NCBI GenBank assembly: GCA_015484905.1
Contig: WFUN01000015.1
Coordinates: 1 to 33,379, forward strand
DNA length: 33,379 bases
Direction: 5' to 3'
DNA from: Hydrogenimonas sp.
GTDB taxonomy: Bacteria > Campylobacterota > Campylobacteria > Campylobacterales > Hydrogenimonadaceae
This document shows, piece by piece, positions 1 through 10,454 of the stretch (positions are counted from its first letter, which is position 1; every line of letters starts with the position of its first letter). The position numbers and the translations under genes are program-made. A model generated the notes under the pieces. It was not told where the DNA came from, made no database searches, and saw only the letters and a program-made list of their open reading frames with translations.

Positions 1-696
1 ATCGTATACCATTATATGAAATTCGAGAGAGGCTATGATCACTACATCAACATTTGGGGTGCGGACCACCATGGATATATAGCCCGCGTCAAGGCAGCAA
101 TCGCTTTTTTTGGTTACGACCCTCAAAAGTTGGAAATAATTCTTTCCCAAATGGTCTCTTTGCTAAAGGGGGGGGAGCCGTACAAAATGTCCAAACGTGC
201 AGGAAATTTCATACTCATGCACGATATTGTGGAAGAGATAGGTTCAGATGCGTTACGGTTTATCTTTTTGACCAAAAAGAGCGATACGCATCTTGAATTT
301 GATGTAGAAGATCTGAAAAAAGAGGATAACTCCAACCCGGTTTACTATATCAACTATGCCCATGCACGCATATACTCTCTTTTCGAAAAAGCCGGCAAGA
401 GCCAGAAGTCTGTTTTTGGAGCCGGTTTGGACGGACTTGACGAAGAGGCGTATGATCTGCTTTTTACAGCTTTGCTTCTTCCGGAGGTTCTGGAAGATGC
501 ATTTGAAAGCAGGCAGCTTCAGAAAGTGACCGAGTATCTAAAACAGTTGGCGGGAATGTATCATAAGTTCTATTATGACCACAAGGTGATAGGCTCTGCA
601 AACGAAGATGCTCTGCTTAAACTTTCGGCAATGGTGGCTCTCTCTTTGAGAACAGGCCTCAGGATGCTTGGAATAGAGGCTCTTAATAGAATGTAG
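1..696 (+). CDS. argS: Arginyl-tRNA synthetase, C-terminal part (5' truncated by window start)
   Basis: Frame is open from base 1; contains [15 protein letters not shown] and the [10 protein letters not shown] class I signature, followed by an anticodon-binding domain-like C-terminus. Confidence 0.95.
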   Translation: MVYHYMKFERGYDHYINIWGADHHGYIARVKAAIAFFGYDPQKLEIILSQMVSLLKGGEPYKMSKRAGNFILMHDIVEEIGSDALRFIFLTKKSDTHLEFDVEDLKKEDNSNPVYYINYAHARIYSLFEKAGKSQKSVFGAGLDGLDEEAYDLLFTALLLPEVLEDAFESRQLQKVTEYLKQLAGMYHKFYYDHKVIGSANEDALLKLSAMVALSLRTGLRMLGIEALNRM

Positions 697-801
697 ATAG
701 AGCGTTCGCTCTTTTGCGCAAACTTTTGGAACGTTATTTGCTGTAACGTCAAACAAGAGCCTCGGGCACAAGCTTGCAGACTGTTCCGGTCTGCCCGAAG
801 C

Positions 802-1149
802 TCAGGATCTAGACTCTTCTTTCTCCTTTAGTGACTCCAGAAACTCTTCTATGTTGTATTTTGCGCGATACGAAGGTACCATCAGGTGTATCATAATGTC
901 GCCCAGGTCTATTATCGTCCACTGTTCTCCCTCTTCGATGGCGACAAATTTCTCTCCCGCCGGCTTTAACATCTCTTTCAGATATCCAAGCAGCGCCAGC
1001 GTATGTTTGTCCCCGAGTGTCGTCGCAATAATGACATATCTGGTCAGGTACTCTTTGTCGCTCAGATCGAACACCTGTATATCTTCCGCTTTTTTCTGAT
1101 CGAGAATATCTACGATTCTATCTATTCTCTTTTTTGTTTCAAGATTCAA
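802..1149 (-). CDS. rsfS: Ribosomal silencing factor RsfS
   Basis: 115 aa; RsfS-family pattern (KKAEDIQVFDLSDKEYLTRYVIIATTLGDKHTLAL...EEGEQWTIIDLGDIMIHLM); overlaps nadD by 4 bp. Confidence 0.93.
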   Translation of the reverse strand: MNLETKKRIDRIVDILDQKKAEDIQVFDLSDKEYLTRYVIIATTLGDKHTLALLGYLKEMLKPAGEKFVAIEEGEQWTIIDLGDIMIHLMVPSYRAKYNIEEFLESLKEKEESRS

Positions 1150-1712
1150 TTACTCTCCTGTTTTGCTGTTTCTTTTTTGTCTGTATAGTAGCGAACCACC
1201 TCTTCGCGTATACTCTTGGGAATCCATTGAGGATCGATCTTTTTACGCAACTGGGTGGAGCTTATCGGTATATCTATATCGAGACGGATGAACTTTTTTG
1301 GAACGGGTCTGTCCGAACGTGTCGCAACCACCCATTTTACCATTTTGTCCAAATCTTTGAACCGATGCCATTTTGTCATCGTTTCAAGATTGTCTGCGCC
1401 GATTATGAGGTAAATTGTATCAAAAAACTGTTTGAAATGGCTGACTGTATTAAAGGTATACGATTTCCCGTCCTTTTTTATTTCATAATCGCTCACTTCG
1501 ATTCTCGGATCAAAAGCGGTTGCTCTCTTGAGCCATTTGAGTCTCAGTGCGGCAGGAGCCGTATGCCCTTTCTTGAATGGACTGATATATGCCGGTACTA
1601 CAATCAGTCTCTCTATATCCAGCTGCTCCAGGGCCTTTTTCATCACAGCAATATGTCCAATATGTGGAGGGTCGAAGCTTCCTCCGAAGATCGCAATTTT
1701 TTTACTCTTCAT
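1146..1712 (-). CDS. nadD: Nicotinate-nucleotide adenylyltransferase
   Basis: GGSFDPPHIGH nucleotidyltransferase motif and C-terminal ISSTQLRKKI. Confidence 0.93.
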   Translation of the reverse strand: MKSKKIAIFGGSFDPPHIGHIAVMKKALEQLDIERLIVVPAYISPFKKGHTAPAALRLKWLKRATAFDPRIEVSDYEIKKDGKSYTFNTVSHFKQFFDTIYLIIGADNLETMTKWHRFKDLDKMVKWVVATRSDRPVPKKFIRLDIDIPISSTQLRKKIDPQWIPKSIREEVVRYYTDKKETAKQESN

Positions 1713-1778
1713 TTAATAATCATTATACACTTAATTCGATAAAATCAAGCCAGTATTTTATATAGCAAGGAAACTCTT

Positions 1779-2774
1779 TTGGCTTTGAAGATTGCGATCA
1801 ACGGATATGGACGTATAGGACGGAGCGTAGCGCGTATCATATCCAAACGTGACGATGTTGAGCTGGTTGCGATCAACGATCTGGCTGGCCCGGAAACGCT
1901 TGAGTATCTGACCCGCTTTGATTCCGTGCATGGGCCGATCGATGAAAATGTCGGGCTTGAAAACGGGAATCTCCTCATGGGAGAAGAGTGTATAAAAATA
2001 TTTCAGGAGTCAGAGCCGCAGAAGTTGAGGTTCGCGGATGTCGGGGCGGATGTTGTGCTGGAGTGCAGTGGCAGGTTTTTGCGCAGCGATATACTTAAAG
2101 CGCATATCAGACACGGTGTGAAAAGAGTCATAATTTCCGCACCCGCCGAAGACGATACTCCTACCTACGTATTTGGTGTGAATGCAGATTCGTACAAAGG
2201 AGAGCAGATTATTTCCAATGCCAGCTGCACTACGAACTGTTTGGGGCCTATTGCACGTATTATAGATGAAACATATGGAATCCAAAGCGGTTTGATGACT
2301 ACCATCCATGCCTATACGGGGGGCCAGAATCTAATCGATGCGGCGAGCCAAAGAGACAAAAGGCGGTGCCGGGCGGCAGCGGTTAATCTGATTCCTACCA
2401 CTACCCATGCGGCGGAGGCCATTTACAAGGTTCTGCCTTCTCTTAAGGGAAGACTTCATGGACGTAGCGTAAGAGTGCCTACACCTGACGTCTCTTTGAT
2501 GGATCTAAATCTGGTATTAAAAAAACCGGCGAGCGTAGATGAGGTGAACTTTCTTTTTTTGGAGCAGGCCAGGGGAGAGATGAACGGTATTTTGGGCATA
2601 GATCGACATTATGGAGTCAGCCAGGATTTCTGTGGTGATACGAGAAGCTGTATAGTCGCCGAAGATCTTACGCAGGTTATCGATGGAAAAATGCTCAAGA
2701 TAATGGCATGGTATGACAACGAGTGGGGTTATGCGAACAGGCTTGTCGAAATGGCATTGCATATAATGAAGTGA
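1779..2774 (+). CDS. gap: Glyceraldehyde-3-phosphate dehydrogenase (TTG start)
   Basis: INGYGRIGR Rossmann motif, [13 protein letters not shown] catalytic Cys motif, [12 protein letters not shown]-terminus. Confidence 0.96.
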   Translation: MALKIAINGYGRIGRSVARIISKRDDVELVAINDLAGPETLEYLTRFDSVHGPIDENVGLENGNLLMGEECIKIFQESEPQKLRFADVGADVVLECSGRFLRSDILKAHIRHGVKRVIISAPAEDDTPTYVFGVNADSYKGEQIISNASCTTNCLGPIARIIDETYGIQSGLMTTIHAYTGGQNLIDAASQRDKRRCRAAAVNLIPTTTHAAEAIYKVLPSLKGRLHGRSVRVPTPDVSLMDLNLVLKKPASVDEVNFLFLEQARGEMNGILGIDRHYGVSQDFCGDTRSCIVAEDLTQVIDGKMLKIMAWYDNEWGYANRLVEMALHIMK

Positions 2775-2797
2775 CAAAGAATGAAGGAAAGAGCACA

Positions 2798-4006
2798 ATG
2801 AAACTTTTAACGATTAAAGATCTCGAACTTGCAGGCGAAAAAGTTTTTATAAGATGTGATTTTAACGTACCTCTCGACGAGTTTGGCAATATTACGGATG
2901 ACAGACGTATTCGGGCGGCTTTGCAGACCATACGTTACTGTCTCGATCATGAGTGCGCCATCGTTCTTGCCAGCCATATGGGGCGCCCGAAGGGACGTTT
3001 TGATGAAAAACTCTCTCTCAAACCGGTTGCCAAAAGACTCCAGTCTCTTCTGCATCATGATGTTTCGCTCGCCAAAGATGTTGTAGGGCCGGATGCAACC
3101 GCCAGAGCCAAAGAGCTTGAAAGAGGAGAGATTCTCCTGCTTGAAAATGTAAGGTTTGAGCCGGGAGAGACGAAAAACGATCCGGTTTTGGCAAAAAAAA
3201 TGGCTTCGATGGCGAAATTTTATATTAATGATGCGTTTGGAGTCAGCCATCGGGCACACTCTTCTGTAGAGGCGATTACACACTTTTTCGACAACCGTCA
3301 CAAGGGAGCCGGCTTTTTGCTTCAAAAGGAGATAAAATATTTTCACCGCCTTCTCAAACAGCCTACACGCCCCTTCATGGCCATTGTAGGCGGAAGCAAA
3401 GTTTCCGGCAAACTGGAGGCGTTGATAAACCTGCTTCCAAAAGTGGACAAGATGGTCATAGGGGGAGCTATGGCTTTCACTTTCCTGAAAGCGGCCGGTC
3501 ACGAGGTAGGAAATTCACTGATTGAAGAGGATCTGATAGATGATGCGAACCATATTGTTCAGGAGGCCAAACGGCTTGGCGTAAAATTCTATCTTCCGGT
3601 TGATTATGTTGTCGCTCCTGAGCTCAGGGAGGATGCTCCGGTAAAATATGTAACCTATCAGGAGATTCCGAACGACTGGATGGGGCTTGATATTGGTCTT
3701 GCATCCACAAGGCTCTTCAGGGAGGCGCTAAGCGATGTACAGACGATTTTGTGGAACGGCCCCATGGGTGTTTACGAGATGGACAAATTTGCGAGGGGCA
3801 GTTTCAAACTTGCCAATTATGTAGCGGAGTCGTATGCGACCAAGATTATAGGTGGAGGAGATACTGCAGACCTTGTTCAGCGTGTTGGAGTAGACGACGA
3901 AATGACATTTATATCGACCGGCGGTGGTGCGAGCCTGGAACTGCTTGAAGGGAAGACGCTTCCAGGAATCGCTGCTCTGGAGGCAAAAGGAGAGGATAAT
4001 GGATGA
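2798..4006 (+). CDS. pgk: Phosphoglycerate kinase
   Basis: [53 protein letters not shown]; start taken at MKLLTIKDL (ORF track starts 25 codons earlier, inside gap). Confidence 0.96.
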   Translation: MKLLTIKDLELAGEKVFIRCDFNVPLDEFGNITDDRRIRAALQTIRYCLDHECAIVLASHMGRPKGRFDEKLSLKPVAKRLQSLLHHDVSLAKDVVGPDATARAKELERGEILLLENVRFEPGETKNDPVLAKKMASMAKFYINDAFGVSHRAHSSVEAITHFFDNRHKGAGFLLQKEIKYFHRLLKQPTRPFMAIVGGSKVSGKLEALINLLPKVDKMVIGGAMAFTFLKAAGHEVGNSLIEEDLIDDANHIVQEAKRLGVKFYLPVDYVVAPELREDAPVKYVTYQEIPNDWMGLDIGLASTRLFREALSDVQTILWNGPMGVYEMDKFARGSFKLANYVAESYATKIIGGGDTADLVQRVGVDDEMTFISTGGGASLELLEGKTLPGIAALEAKGEDNG

Positions 4007-4712
4007 TAAAATCGTTGCAGCCAATTTCAAAACCAACCACACCCGCCGCTCGACAGCGGAGTATGTCGAGGCGATAGATCTTTTTTTGTCCGAAAAAAAG
4101 ATCGGTCTGCCGCTATATATCTTTCCTCCTTCTACAGCACTGGACAGTTTTGAAACCAAAAACTCTATTCATATCGGGGCACAGAATGCTTATCCGACAG
4201 TAAAGGGCTCTTTTACAGGTGAGATTGGTTTGCAGCAGTTGGAAGAGTTTGGTATCGATACCATATTAGTCGGCCACAGCGAGCGACGCCATATTCTAAA
4301 AGAGACACAGGAGTTCGTAGCTGAAAAGTTCAGATGGTTCAAAGAGCGCGGTTTTACCATTTTCTACTGTATAGGAGAGCCTCTTGAGGTACGTAAAGCC
4401 GGAGAAGAGGCGGTACGGCAATATCTTTTAAAGCAGTGTGAAGGTATTGATACTTCTTATGAGAATCTTGTGTTGGCTTATGAACCTGTATGGGCTATCG
4501 GAACCGGGAAAACCGCTACACCGGAACTGATAGAACAGACTCATGCCCTCATCAAGGCTTTTAGCGATCGGCCTCTTCTTTATGGAGGAAGCGTGAAACC
4601 TCAGAATATAAAGGAGATACTTGAGGTACCCGGCTGTGACGGTGCTCTGATAGGTACGTCAAGCTGGGAGGTTTCCGGTATGGTTTCCATGCTGCGGAAG
4701 GTAAAAGGCTGA
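3999..4712 (+). CDS. tpiA: Triosephosphate isomerase
   Basis: [32 protein letters not shown] at 3999 overlaps the pgk end by 8 bp; atypical [11 protein letters not shown]-terminus. Confidence 0.95.
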   Translation: MDDKIVAANFKTNHTRRSTAEYVEAIDLFLSEKKIGLPLYIFPPSTALDSFETKNSIHIGAQNAYPTVKGSFTGEIGLQQLEEFGIDTILVGHSERRHILKETQEFVAEKFRWFKERGFTIFYCIGEPLEVRKAGEEAVRQYLLKQCEGIDTSYENLVLAYEPVWAIGTGKTATPELIEQTHALIKAFSDRPLLYGGSVKPQNIKEILEVPGCDGALIGTSSWEVSGMVSMLRKVKG

Positions 4713-4789
4713 AGGCATTATCCGGGGCTTTAATCCGCTTTAAAAGAGGCATGTCGGGTTTTGGATTGTATCTATATAAAAAAGAGTCG

Positions 4790-4849
4790 AAGATAAAAGT
4801 TAAAAAGTGGAGCTGTTTTTCTGTTCTTTTACTTTTTAACTTTTATCTT
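4790..4849. terminator. Large AT-rich perfect inverted repeat, probable tpiA terminator or mRNA stem-loop
   Basis: AAGATAAAAGTTAAAAAGT (4790-4808) and its exact reverse complement ACTTTTTAACTTTTATCTT (4831-4849), 22 nt loop. Confidence 0.55.
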
Positions 4850-4867
4850 TATCATACTATATCATAA

Positions 4868-5704
<837 letters not shown>

Positions 5705-5776
5705 TCGCTACGTAAAATGGTCATATATTCAATAATCAGAATTTATGGATAATAATGGCGATTTAAGTTAACCGTA

Positions 5777-5798
5777 TGATATAATGGCGCTTGCAAGC
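5777..5798 (+). promoter_or_regulatory. Putative extended -10 promoter (TGATATAAT) and adjacent palindrome upstream of porin
   Basis: TGATATAAT followed by the perfect palindrome GCTTGCAAGC (5789-5798), about 25 nt upstream of the ATG at 5822. Confidence 0.4.
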
Positions 5799-5821
5799 TA
5801 AACAAACAGTAAGGAGTAGGG

Positions 5822-7036
5822 ATGAAATTTGCAAAACTGAGCCTAGCGGCGATAATAGCAATGGGTGTATCTGCGTTTGCGGATGTTGAAAATATCAAGA
5901 TAAATGGTGACGCCAAGTTTTTTTACAGCACAAACGACATGGGCAATGCCGATCTGTTTGACAGAGGCAAGGTGGCAAACTTCGGTTCAGCCGGACAGGC
6001 CGGTTTTGATCTTTCCGCAGAAGCGGCTCTGGCCGATGGAGTAACGGGCAAAGTCGCTTTTACCGTATTATCCACGCTGGGTGTAGAAAACAACCTGGTC
6101 TCATATATATGGGAAGGAAGCGATACCAAAACACAGTGGTGGGCGAGTGAAGCCTGGCTGGCGAAAAAGATTTCCAATACTACGATAAAAGTGGGCCGCC
6201 AGACTCTCGACACTCCTCTCGCGTTTACTGAAACATGGTCTATCGCTCAGAACACTTTCGAATCTGCAGTGGTTTTGAATCAGGACATCAAGGACACAGT
6301 TCTCGTAGCCGCATGGGTTGGACGTGGTAATGGCGGAGCCGGAGCCGGAGGTCTGACTTATGCGGGCGTGGTCAACAATGCATCCAATGGTACCGATCCT
6401 TTTACAACTTACGGAAGCGATGGAGCATACGTATTTGGAGCGGTTACAACGGCTATCCCGATGACGACGGCACAGGCGTGGTACTACGATGTCGTGAGTA
6501 CAGCCAAGGCATACTGGCTGCAAGCAGATGTGGCGCTGGAGAATGATCTCAAAGGTCTTACTCTCGGTGCTCAATACGCTTCGACAGATCCGGCCGCCCC
6601 TGCCAGCAAAACCGGATCGATCTGGGCGGCAAAAGTAGGATATGCGACTGATAACGGTCTTTCGGTATCTGCAGCATACTCTTCAACAGATACCGATAAC
6701 GGTGCAGGAGCCAATACGGCGACTGGTACCGGTGCATCAAAAGTCTATACCGAAGCATGGTGGAACTATGGATATGTGACTGCCAAGGATGTCAATGCAT
6801 ATTCTATTTCTGCAGAGTACAATGCAAAAGATATTGCCGATTTTGCCGTATATTACACAAATGCCGATGCGGGTAATACCTCAACGGTAAAAGATATGAG
6901 TGAGTTTACCGCCACGGCGAGCAGAGCTTATGGTAATCTGGAAACAACACTGGCCTATATCTATACAGATGCTGATGATCAGAACAATGCAGACGCTTAC
7001 AATACAGTACAGCTTTACCTGACTTACAATTTCTGA
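5822..7036 (+). CDS. Outer-membrane porin (epsilonproteobacterial major-porin-like)
   Basis: Signal peptide MKFAKLSLAAIIAMGVSAFA; alternating beta-barrel pattern; GRQTLDTPLAFTETW; terminal aromatic residue (LYLTYNF). Confidence 0.85.
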   Translation: MKFAKLSLAAIIAMGVSAFADVENIKINGDAKFFYSTNDMGNADLFDRGKVANFGSAGQAGFDLSAEAALADGVTGKVAFTVLSTLGVENNLVSYIWEGSDTKTQWWASEAWLAKKISNTTIKVGRQTLDTPLAFTETWSIAQNTFESAVVLNQDIKDTVLVAAWVGRGNGGAGAGGLTYAGVVNNASNGTDPFTTYGSDGAYVFGAVTTAIPMTTAQAWYYDVVSTAKAYWLQADVALENDLKGLTLGAQYASTDPAAPASKTGSIWAAKVGYATDNGLSVSAAYSSTDTDNGAGANTATGTGASKVYTEAWWNYGYVTAKDVNAYSISAEYNAKDIADFAVYYTNADAGNTSTVKDMSEFTATASRAYGNLETTLAYIYTDADDQNNADAYNTVQLYLTYNF

Positions 7037-7064
7037 GAAGAGTCATAAAAAACTTTCAAACGGT

Positions 7065-7092
7065 GTCGGACCGCTTCAGCGGTCCGGCCTTT
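7065..7092 (+). terminator. Rho-independent terminator of porin gene
   Basis: GTCGGACCGC-TTCA-GCGGTCCGGC stem-loop followed by cTTTT. Confidence 0.75.
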
Positions 7093-7145
7093 TCGCAAAA
7101 CTTTTTACCCCGAATATAGCAGCAGAAAATCCGAAGGGGTCTCTC

Positions 7146-7705
7146 ATGAGAAGAAAATTTTTCATTTTGGTTTTTCTGTCCCTCCTCTCCATGGCTTCAC
7201 AGTTTGTAATTTTAAAAAACGGTAAGGCGGTGGTATTAAAAGATGATGGAACGTATGAAGAGGTGATTTTGGTTGAGAGAGAGGGTAAAACAGTAGCTCT
7301 TAAAAAAGATGGTACATGGGAGAGTGTACCTGAAAAAAACATTTTTGTCGAAACAACTTCCCTAAAAAAAACGGAGTGCCTGATAGAGATGATAGATCCG
7401 ATCTTGTCAAAGAGCTAATAGGTAAATGGGAAAGTCCAGACGCATCTTTGGTCTATATTTTTAAAAAGGATGGAAAACTCTCAATTCGGCAAAACGGTAA
7501 ATGGAGAGATACGACCTATAAAGTCGATGATGTCGATATAAATATGCGTAATATTGTAGTCAATGTCGGAGAAAAGGGAAGAGTCGGATTTCTGTCGTTC
7601 GGTGGCGAAAACTGGGTTTTGCATATTGACGAAGATGGAAAAACTCTGCAAAACGATAGTCTGAAATTGAAAACATTCAAAGATATTACACTGTTTAAAA
7701 GATAA
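7146..7705 (+). CDS. Secreted/periplasmic protein (DUF3157-like N-terminus plus lipocalin-like C-terminal domain) split by a -1 frame change at an A8 run
   Basis: ORF 7146-7418 (signal peptide, KDGT repeats) and ORF 7376-7705 lie in frames offset by -1; the frames meet at CTAAAAAAAACGG (A8 at 7363-7371 region). The downstream ORF has no convincing RBS of its own. Confidence 0.6.
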
Positions 7706-8667
7706 TGTCCCTTCTTATAAAAAAAACTTCATACATTTTTGGAATGCTTCTTCTCATTTCGCTCATCTCTTTCATTGCCATACATGCGGCGCCGAACAGT
7801 TTTTTTGCCCCCGGAGAGCTGAATCCCAATATCACCAAAGAGTCGATCGAACATCTAAAGACGATATATGGACTCGACAGGCCTCTTTGGGAGCAGTATC
7901 TGCGCTGGGTATGGGCCATATTGCATCTGGATTTCGGACTCTCCTTTTCGAGTGGCGAGAGTGTCAGCAGCGAGATAGCTTCACGCATCCCTGTCACTCT
8001 TGTCATAAATGCCATATCTATGGTGCTGATCTTTTTTATCTCCTTGAAGCTTGGAATAAGAGCGGCACTGAAAAGTTACAGTATGGAAGACAGGGCCATA
8101 AAGCAGCTTTCGCTGATAAGCTTTGCAATGCCCTCTTTCTATCTTGCGCTTATACTAATACTGTTTTTGGGGCTGAAACTGGGCTGGTTTCCCATAAGTG
8201 GATTGCAGAGCATAGAGCCAAAAAATGGAGTGTGGAAGTGGTTGGATGAAGCATGGCACATTGCACTTCCGGTTTTTGTCATGATCTTTGGCGGAATAGG
8301 TGGTTTGATTATGTATGTACGTTCGTTGACATTGGAAATTCTAAAAAGTGACTATATCTTTTTTGCGAAGGCGAGAGGCATAGATGATGTGACAATAAGA
8401 AAAAAGTTTATACTGCCCAACCTCATGCCTTCGGTTGTTACGATTCTTGGTCTCTCGCTACCTGGTCTTATCAGTGGCAGTGTTATAATAGAGTCGATAT
8501 TTTCCATCAACGGTATGGGACTGCTTTTTTTTCACTCGGCACTGAGCCGTGATTATCCGGTTATTATGGGTATATTGATAATAACTGCATTTTTGACACT
8601 GCTTGGAAACATTCTGGCTGATATAGCTCTTTGGAAGCTGAACCCATATGCAAAAAGAGGCGAATGA
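7705..8667 (+). CDS. ABC transporter inner-membrane permease, OppB/DppB-like (binding-protein-dependent transport family)
   Basis: 320 aa, multiple TM segments, IYGLDRPLWEQYLRWV, EAA-like loop YIFFAKARGIDDVTIRKKFILPNLMPSVVTI; TAATG overlap with upstream ORF. Confidence 0.85.
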   Translation: MSLLIKKTSYIFGMLLLISLISFIAIHAAPNSFFAPGELNPNITKESIEHLKTIYGLDRPLWEQYLRWVWAILHLDFGLSFSSGESVSSEIASRIPVTLVINAISMVLIFFISLKLGIRAALKSYSMEDRAIKQLSLISFAMPSFYLALILILFLGLKLGWFPISGLQSIEPKNGVWKWLDEAWHIALPVFVMIFGGIGGLIMYVRSLTLEILKSDYIFFAKARGIDDVTIRKKFILPNLMPSVVTILGLSLPGLISGSVIIESIFSINGMGLLFFHSALSRDYPVIMGILIITAFLTLLGNILADIALWKLNPYAKRGE

Positions 8668-8724
8668 CAGAATATTGAGTTTGAATACAACAAGAGAAGA
8701 GTGATCTCTTCCCTTTGGGTGGTT

Positions 8725-9840
8725 TTATTCTCCAAAGAGTGCTTTTAGTGCATCGGGGTTGATCTGTTTTTCCTCTTTTTTTGATCCATCTTTTGAAGGC
8801 GCGGAAGCTATTTCGTTCAATTCTATCTGATAGCCGGTCAGCATGGAAGCAAGACGGATATTGATACCGCTTTTGCCGATCGCTTTTGATTTTTGATCGG
8901 CCGGAAGCGTTACGACAGCCTTGTCCCCTTCTATTTTGACACTGTTGATTATGGCGGGGCTCAAACTTCTTGCCACGAAAATTTCGGGAATGGGAGAGTA
9001 TTCGATGCAGTCTATGTTTTCGTTGTGAAGCTCATGGCTCACGGCATTTATTCTAACGCCTCTGACTCCGACTGTCGCACCGACCGGATCCACTCTTGGG
9101 CTAACTGCCGTAAGAGCGACTTTTGCACGTTCACCCGGTATTCTGGCCGATTTTTCAATTATCACGAGGCCGTCGGCTATCTCGGGAACCTCCTGGCGCA
9201 GCAACTCTTCGAGAAATTTGGGCATGGTACGCGAAATTTCAAGATGTATACCGAACTTTTTGTCTATGCCAACATAGCGCAAAATCCCTTTTATAGTATC
9301 TCCAACACGGAAAGACTCGCCTTTGATGCGGTTTCGTTTCGGAAGCACGGCGCGAACTTCGTCGATTTCTATATAGGTATTCTGCTCACTGTCGACGCGA
9401 GTTACAGGACCGTTTACTATAGTCCCTATCATCGCTTTGTATTTGTTGAACATCTGCTCTTCTACAAAACGCTGGATATGGTATTCGATCTCATGATAAA
9501 GAGCCGATGCCGCGTTGCGCCCATAATCTTCAAGATTCACTTCACTTGTAAGCTCATCGCCCGGTTCCACATCCGAGTCTATATCTTTTGCCTCATCCAA
9601 AGAGATGAATTTTTCCGGTTCGTCGACGAGTCGAGGGTCATCCGGTTTGGCAACCGTGATTTTTTGATACAGCGTATAGCGTCTGTTTTTTTCATCGATT
9701 TCCACTTCAAAATCGCACTCTTCGCATATAACCCGCTTTGCAGTCTGCACCAGAGCGGCTTTGAACGCTTCTTTGGCCGATTCAGGCGGCAAACCTTTTT
9801 CATGGGCAATAGAGTCGATTATATCGATAATTTTTTCCAT
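8725..9840 (-). CDS. nusA: Transcription termination/antitermination factor NusA
   Basis: N-terminal NusA domain, S1 segment, KH domain signature (ARIPGERAKVALTAVSPRVDPVGATVGVRGVRINAVSHELHNENIDCIEYS). Confidence 0.95.
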   Translation of the reverse strand: MEKIIDIIDSIAHEKGLPPESAKEAFKAALVQTAKRVICEECDFEVEIDEKNRRYTLYQKITVAKPDDPRLVDEPEKFISLDEAKDIDSDVEPGDELTSEVNLEDYGRNAASALYHEIEYHIQRFVEEQMFNKYKAMIGTIVNGPVTRVDSEQNTYIEIDEVRAVLPKRNRIKGESFRVGDTIKGILRYVGIDKKFGIHLEISRTMPKFLEELLRQEVPEIADGLVIIEKSARIPGERAKVALTAVSPRVDPVGATVGVRGVRINAVSHELHNENIDCIEYSPIPEIFVARSLSPAIINSVKIEGDKAVVTLPADQKSKAIGKSGINIRLASMLTGYQIELNEIASAPSKDGSKKEEKQINPDALKALFGE

Positions 9841-10190
9841 TACTTGACAGTTCCTTTTATAGTTTCATGTGATTTTTTATGTGCAGTTGTGAGGTTTTTA
9901 ACCATTTTCGCAGCGACTGAGACAAGCATTATACTAAAAGCAATCTTTATCATTTATAAAAGCTTTACCTTTGTTTTGATACAATCCAACCAATAAACTG
10001 ACATTATGCAAAACAGCGGATTGAGCCGAAGTTTTTATTTATAGGGTTTTCGACAACCTAAATGCAGAAGTATATATTTTGTTGAAAAAGTGGGCACTGT
10101 TTGCCGATCCGGGGCTTTTTTCTAAAAGTCTTGGCGTTTTGCGTAATATTGGCGAATTGACATGTATTAAATTGCAAGAGGTATATTATT

Positions 10191-10436
10191 ATGGAACTAA
10201 AAGCGGCAAGAACGGAACTCAAGGCCAAGCCAAAGGCCATAACGATCGAAAAGATAGAGAAGGAGCTTGAAAAAGAGGGTCAGAAAATTTTCTATTTCGA
10301 TAGAGAAAATTCGCACAAAGACCTAATGGAAATGGTTGAATATTTCGAAAAGAAGGGGTATGGTGTCTATTTCAGAGAGATCAGATTTGGCCTTAACGAA
10401 AATGACTATCTTTACGAAGTGCATATTCTTAGTTGA
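10191..10436 (+). CDS. HP0268-family protein
   Basis: 81 aa; IFYFDRENSHKDLMEMVEYFEKKGYGVYFREIR...ENDYLYEVHILS resembles H. pylori HP0268 from memory; immediately upstream of miaB as HP0268 is of HP0269. Confidence 0.7.
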   Translation: MELKAARTELKAKPKAITIEKIEKELEKEGQKIFYFDRENSHKDLMEMVEYFEKKGYGVYFREIRFGLNENDYLYEVHILS

Positions 10437-10454
10437 AGTTGAAGAGTTGATTCG

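Noticed and set aside
1134-1742. 202-aa plus-strand ORF
   Set aside because: Antisense shadow of nadD
2807-3502. 231-aa minus-strand ORF
   Set aside because: Antisense shadow of pgk
8893-9996. 367-aa plus-strand ORF
   Set aside because: Lies antisense to nusA, composition is that of a shadow ORF (aromatic-rich, no recognisable domain)
10079-10270. 63-aa ORF overlapping the HP0268-like gene start
   Set aside because: Overlaps the better-supported gene in another frame; no RBS or recognisable motif
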